Positions 60,682-64,000 of a DNA stretch of 64,000 bases are shown here, in pieces. This DNA comes from RCIO01 sp040880025 (GTDB taxonomy: Bacteria > Pseudomonadota > Alphaproteobacteria > Rhizobiales > Rhizobiaceae). Under the pieces are notes generated by a model that saw only the letters and a list, made by a program, of their open reading frames with translations, was not told the origin of the DNA and did no database searches. The stretch spans positions 186,001 to 250,000 of the forward strand of contig JBBDJD010000015.1 of NCBI GenBank assembly GCA_040880025.1, read 5' to 3'. Position 1 is the first letter of the stretch; each line of letters starts with the position of its first letter. The translations under genes were made by a program, and so were the position numbers.

Positions 60682-61786
60682 TGCGACGTTCGCCATCTTC
60701 CGCGGCTTGCACCGCGACTGGCTCACTCTTTTCCTTCGTAGCCAATTTGGGCGCCAGCAATTCGGCCATGGCTGATGCCGTCAGGCCGCCTTCGCGGTTG
60801 GCGCGTGTTTCGGGATCTTCGGCGGGGTCGGGCCGCCATTCAGGTTCGGGCAGCACGGCCACCTGCTCTACGCTCCGAACATCTTCTTCGGTCTGCTCAG
60901 GCAAGTCACCGGCGATGATGCTGAAATCCTTCGGCGGATTGCACTGACAGGCTTTCGCCCGCTGGTAGCCCGGTTCCCGGTATTTGAACGCTGCGGAGAG
61001 GCCGGTGTATGGCTCACCGCTAGCCGATGAGATCATGGCGTCGGTCTCTTCGCCGGGAACGCGATGAAAATAGAGTTCCACCTCCGTGCCGGGGCACATG
61101 GCCTCGCAGGCCTTGGTGTCGCGATCGAACAGTGCGGGGGAGGACAAATAGGCGATGGGGAAGAAATAGCCATCGCAGGTGCGCACACACAGCGTGCGAT
61201 AGTTGCCGGGCGGGACGGTGCGTCCAGGCACGGACATGCGGATGCGGTTGCCGGTAACTGCTTCGGGTTCGATCGGGTTGCGCCGTTCGGTGCGCGGGTT
61301 CTCGTCATTACCGAACAGGCGGGCAAACAGTCCCGTCGGCTTGTCCTTGTCGTTCACGCTGGCGGTGGTTCCGCGACAGCCATTGTCGTGCAGCGCGGCC
61401 AGAATGCGCGTCTTCTCGCGTGCTGAATCGCCCCCGGCCAGCTCGTTCTTCGTCCGCTGGAGATCCAGAAGGTTGCGCTCCATCCTGGAAACAGTGGCGC
61501 GGATGTCGTTGCAATGCGGCTTGATGCCGGACAGGAAGCTTGAGCAGCCTGTGTTCTTTTGCCGGTTTTGCGCGCGTTCGAGCTGCTGTTTCTGGGAGAT
61601 GATGGCGCGTTCGTAGCGGCGCAGCTTGGTGCGGTCGCCGCCGTTGCTCACCGAGGCGAGGCTGGCTTCCAGATTCCGGCAATCGGACTGATCTGCAACG
61701 GCCGGCGCGCCAAAAAACAGAGCCGCGACGAGGGCCGCAACCGCGAAAAGCCTGGCTTTGATCGTAAACTGCCGCATTGCGCCCAT
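60599..61786 (-). CDS. DUF2865 secreted protein
   Basis: A 395-residue protein with a signal peptide (LFAVAALVAALFFGAPAVA). A coiled-coil-like stretch (about 45-125, RRYERAIISQKQQLERAQNR) precedes the DUF2865 core: GNYRTLCVRTCDGYFFPIAYLSSP (core LCVRTCDGYFFPI) with many paired cysteines, CEAMCPGTEVELYF and KACQCNPPKDF. The tail is low complexity. Function unknown, probably cell-envelope. A start at ATG 61777 is also possible. The last 83 bp overlap gltX on the other strand. Confidence 0.88.
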   Translation of the reverse strand: MGAMRQFTIKARLFAVAALVAALFFGAPAVADQSDCRNLEASLASVSNGGDRTKLRRYERAIISQKQQLERAQNRQKNTGCSSFLSGIKPHCNDIRATVSRMERNLLDLQRTKNELAGGDSAREKTRILAALHDNGCRGTTASVNDKDKPTGLFARLFGNDENPRTERRNPIEPEAVTGNRIRMSVPGRTVPPGNYRTLCVRTCDGYFFPIAYLSSPALFDRDTKACEAMCPGTEVELYFHRVPGEETDAMISSASGEPYTGLSAAFKYREPGYQRAKACQCNPPKDFSIIAGDLPEQTEEDVRSVEQVAVLPEPEWRPDPAEDPETRANREGGLTASAMAELLAPKLATKEKSEPVAVQAAEDGERRIRVVGPTFLPDPEGAIDLRAPGRTELR

Positions 61787-61887
61787 CGCTTGCGACCGAA
61801 TCGCGCCATCGGGCGCGAAGCCGCCTCGCCAATCAATAGGGCGGACGGGTTAACCCTTGATTGACTTTGTCGAGAGCCTGAAAGGCT

Positions 61888-64000
61888 CTATCCGGCGATA
61901 CGTTGCGCGGCTTCGACCACGGCGAGCGCCGTCATGTTGACCACGCCACGCGACGTGACAGACGGCGTCAGGATATGCGCGGGCTGCCGGGTGCCGAGCA
62001 GAATCGGGCCAACATGAAGCGCCTCTGTCATCGTCTTGATGGTGGTCAGCGCGATATTGGCGGAATCGAGATTGGGGAAGACAAGCAGATTGGCTTCGCC
62101 GTCGAGCACTGAATGCGGATAAACGCGGTTTCTCAGCTCGACCGACAGCGCGGAATCCCCATGCATCTCGCCATCGGCCTGCAGATCGGGCGCCAGCTTG
62201 CGCAGCAGCGAGGCGGCGTGGCGCATTTTCAACGCGCTGGCGGAATCGCGCGAACCGAAATTGGAGTGCGACAGCAGCGCGGCCTTCGGCTCCAGCCCGA
62301 AACGGCGGATTTCCTCGGCCGCCAGGATGGTCATTTCTGCGATTTCCTCGGCGGTCGGGTCCACCGTGACATAGGTGTCGGTCATGAAGATCGAGCCGCG
62401 GTCGGAAATGAGCATGGACAGCGCGGAATAGTCCTGCGCGTCGTCGCGGCGGCCGACAATGACGTCGACATTTCTCAGATGGCGCTCGAAGCGGCCTTCG
62501 AGCCCGCAGATCATGGCGTCGGCCTCGCCACGCACCAGGGCGAGCGCGGCGATGACGGTGCTGTTGGTGCGGACCAGCGTGCGCGCCGCCTCCGGCGTGA
62601 TGCCGCGCCGGCCGGTGAGCTTGATCAGAAGTTCGACATAGTCGCGGTAGCGCGGATCGTCTTCGGGATTGACGAGTTCGAAGTCGGTCCCGGCCCTGAT
62701 CCTGAGGCCGTGGCGCTTCAGGCGCGTCTCTACGACCTGCGGACGTCCGATCAGGATCGGCTCGGCGATGCCCTCCTCGATAACGACCTGCGCGGCGCGT
62801 AGCACACGCTCATCCTCGCCGTCGGCATAGACGACGCGCTTGGCGCCGGCCTGTTTCGCGGCCGAGAATACCGGCTTCATGACAAGTCCGGAGCGGAAGA
62901 CGAAGCGCGTCAACCGGTCTACATAGGCGTCCATATTCTCGATCGGGCGCACCGCGACACCGGTTTCGCACGCCGCCTTCGCCACTGCCGGCGCGATGCG
63001 CAGGATCAGGCGTGGATCGAAGGGTGAGGGGATCAGGAACTCAGGCCCGAAAATGGGTGTTTCGCCCGAATAGGCGCGCGCGGCCACATCCGACGGCTCC
63101 TCGCGCGCCAACGCCGCGATGGCGTGCACGGCCGCTAGTTTCATCTCCTCGTTGATCGCCGTCGCACTCACGTCGAGGGCGCCGCGAAATATGTAAGGAA
63201 AACACAATACGTTATTGACCTGATTAGGAAAATCAGATCGGCCGGTGCAGATCATCGCGTCCGGTCTGGCCTTGCGCGCCAGGTCGGGCATGATCTCAGG
63301 CGTCGGGTTGGCCAAGGCCATGATCAGCGGCTTTTCGGCCATCTTCTTCAGCAGTTCCGGCTTGAGAACGCCCGCCGCCGAAAGACCGAGAAACACGTCG
63401 GCGCCGCCGATGACGTCGGAGAGCGTGCGCGCCTCGGTGTCCTTGAGGTAGGGCTCCTTCCAACGGTCCATTTCCTCGGTGCGCCCGCGCCAGGCGACGC
63501 CGTGACGGTCGGTCAACCAGATATTTTCCTGCTTCGCGCCGAGCGAAACCAGAAGGTTGACGCAGGCCAGCGCGGCGGCGCCCGCGCCGGAGGTCACGAT
63601 CTTGACCTTGGCGATATCCTTGCCGGCCAGTTCGAGCGCATTGATGACGCAGGCCGCGACGATGATCGCCGTTCCATGCTGATCATCATGGAATACCGGG
63701 ATTCCCATGCGCTGCTTGAGCTGTTCCTCTACGTCGAAGCATTCCGGCGCCTTGATGTCTTCGAGATTGATGCCGCCGAAAGTGGGTTCCAGCGCGGAGA
63801 CGGTTTCGACCATGCGCTCGACGGTTGGTGCGTCGATCTCGATGTCGAACACGTCAATGCCCGAGAACTTCTTGAACAGTACCGCCTTGCCTTCCATCAC
63901 CGGCTTGGAGGCGAGGGGGCCGATATTGCCGAGGCCGAGCACGGCCGAGCCGTTGGAGATCACCGCCACCAGATTAGCGCGGGCCGTGTAATCGGTCGCT
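61888..64000 (-). CDS. maeB: NADP-dependent malic enzyme MaeB, 5' end beyond the window
   Basis: C-terminal 704 or so residues of a malic enzyme-phosphotransacetylase hybrid; the frame continues through the right edge (ATDYTARANLVAV at the border). The malic enzyme part has NGSAVLGLGNIGPLASKPVMEGK, FHDDQHGTA, VTSGAGAAALAC (NADP site) and MALANPTPEI. From about base 62980 leftward comes a PTA-like domain (VVYADGEDERVLRAAQ, MICGLEGRF, VFPNLDSANIALT) that in rhizobial and E. coli MaeB binds acetyl-CoA as a regulator rather than acting as an enzyme. It converts malate to pyruvate, CO2 and NADPH. Confidence 0.97.
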   Translation of the reverse strand, partial: ATDYTARANLVAVISNGSAVLGLGNIGPLASKPVMEGKAVLFKKFSGIDVFDIEIDAPTVERMVETVSALEPTFGGINLEDIKAPECFDVEEQLKQRMGIPVFHDDQHGTAIIVAACVINALELAGKDIAKVKIVTSGAGAAALACVNLLVSLGAKQENIWLTDRHGVAWRGRTEEMDRWKEPYLKDTEARTLSDVIGGADVFLGLSAAGVLKPELLKKMAEKPLIMALANPTPEIMPDLARKARPDAMICTGRSDFPNQVNNVLCFPYIFRGALDVSATAINEEMKLAAVHAIAALAREEPSDVAARAYSGETPIFGPEFLIPSPFDPRLILRIAPAVAKAACETGVAVRPIENMDAYVDRLTRFVFRSGLVMKPVFSAAKQAGAKRVVYADGEDERVLRAAQVVIEEGIAEPILIGRPQVVETRLKRHGLRIRAGTDFELVNPEDDPRYRDYVELLIKLTGRRGITPEAARTLVRTNSTVIAALALVRGEADAMICGLEGRFERHLRNVDVIVGRRDDAQDYSALSMLISDRGSIFMTDTYVTVDPTAEEIAEMTILAAEEIRRFGLEPKAALLSHSNFGSRDSASALKMRHAASLLRKLAPDLQADGEMHGDSALSVELRNRVYPHSVLDGEANLLVFPNLDSANIALTTIKTMTEALHVGPILLGTRQPAHILTPSVTSRGVVNMTALAVVEAAQRIAG

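Noticed and set aside
61873..61889. Hairpin AGAGCCT-gaa-AGGCTCT at the maeB stop as a terminator
   Set aside because: It overlaps the stop codon and has no T-run on the minus strand; support is too weak to list it as a terminator.

Overview
This window looks like a contiguous piece of an alphaproteobacterial chromosome, most likely order Hyphomicrobiales (Rhizobiales), Phyllobacteriaceae/Mesorhizobium-like. The evidence is high GC, a textbook RirA iron regulator with its three cluster cysteines, a HemP/HmuP protein, an Lrp-type activator divergent from a putA without a ribbon-helix-helix domain, a class II DAHP synthase, a GltX2-type glutamyl-tRNA synthetase and several small families common in rhizobia (DUF1289, DUF2865, DUF971, DUF2059). 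I see no insertion sequence, phage gene, CRISPR array or rRNA. There is one tRNA, tRNA-Val(CAC). Gene packing is dense and most content is housekeeping or catabolic.

Layout. 1-5.1 kb: end of a di-haem peroxidase gene, then the proline catabolism pair putR/putA. 5.1-7.2 kb: an iron/haem block consisting of an IsdG-type haem monooxygenase, a translationally coupled unknown 90-aa protein, divergent hemP, rirA and a MaoC-family gene; two TGA-N9-TCA iron-responsive (IRO) boxes sit in its two promoter regions. 7.2-11.4 kb: maiA, then deoC with an ALDH16-type two-domain aldehyde dehydrogenase. 11.6-19.3 kb: ferredoxin-reductase-like flavoprotein, O-antigen-ligase-like membrane protein, iron alcohol dehydrogenase, ketoglutarate-semialdehyde dehydrogenase, dusA and a TauE exporter. 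19.3-22.8 kb: retropepsin-like membrane protease, DUF1289 protein, cobT and a sensor histidine kinase. 23.1-26.3 kb: GST, UDG-family protein, Lrp regulator, DUF3299 lipoprotein-like or secreted protein and AlkD-like repair protein.

26.3-29.6 kb: a polar amino acid ABC importer (binding protein plus two permeases, no ATPase) followed by a beta-hydroxyacid dehydrogenase. 29.7-34.8 kb: molybdenum cofactor genes mobB, mobA and moaA, interleaved with an MFS drug exporter and a DMT exporter. 34.8-41 kb: a PPOX flavoprotein, a polysaccharide deacetylase, a MarR regulator divergent from an alpha/beta hydrolase with two tandem 14-bp palindromes between them, a rhodanese, class I fumarase and a BASS-type transporter. 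41-46 kb: a YcbB-type L,D-transpeptidase, an acidic secreted protein flanked by terminators, tRNA-Val, gph, rpiA and a DUF2059 protein. 46-50.8 kb: glutathione reductase, a hydrolase and a gamma-glutamylcyclotransferase-like gene sharing a LiuR-like palindrome, and class II DAHP synthase. 51-64 kb: a MASE1-PAS-GGDEF diguanylate cyclase, GFA protein, dgkA, hemerythrin-like protein, tag, the overlapping run nadE/GNAT/MFS/gltX, a DUF2865 protein convergently overlapping gltX, and maeB running off the right edge.

I did not find an obviously new multi-gene system. The best leads are the RirA-box-controlled haem block with its uncharacterised 90-aa partner, the paired palindromes in the MarR promoter, the 16-bp palindrome at 48.55 kb, and the deoC-ALDH16 pairing.
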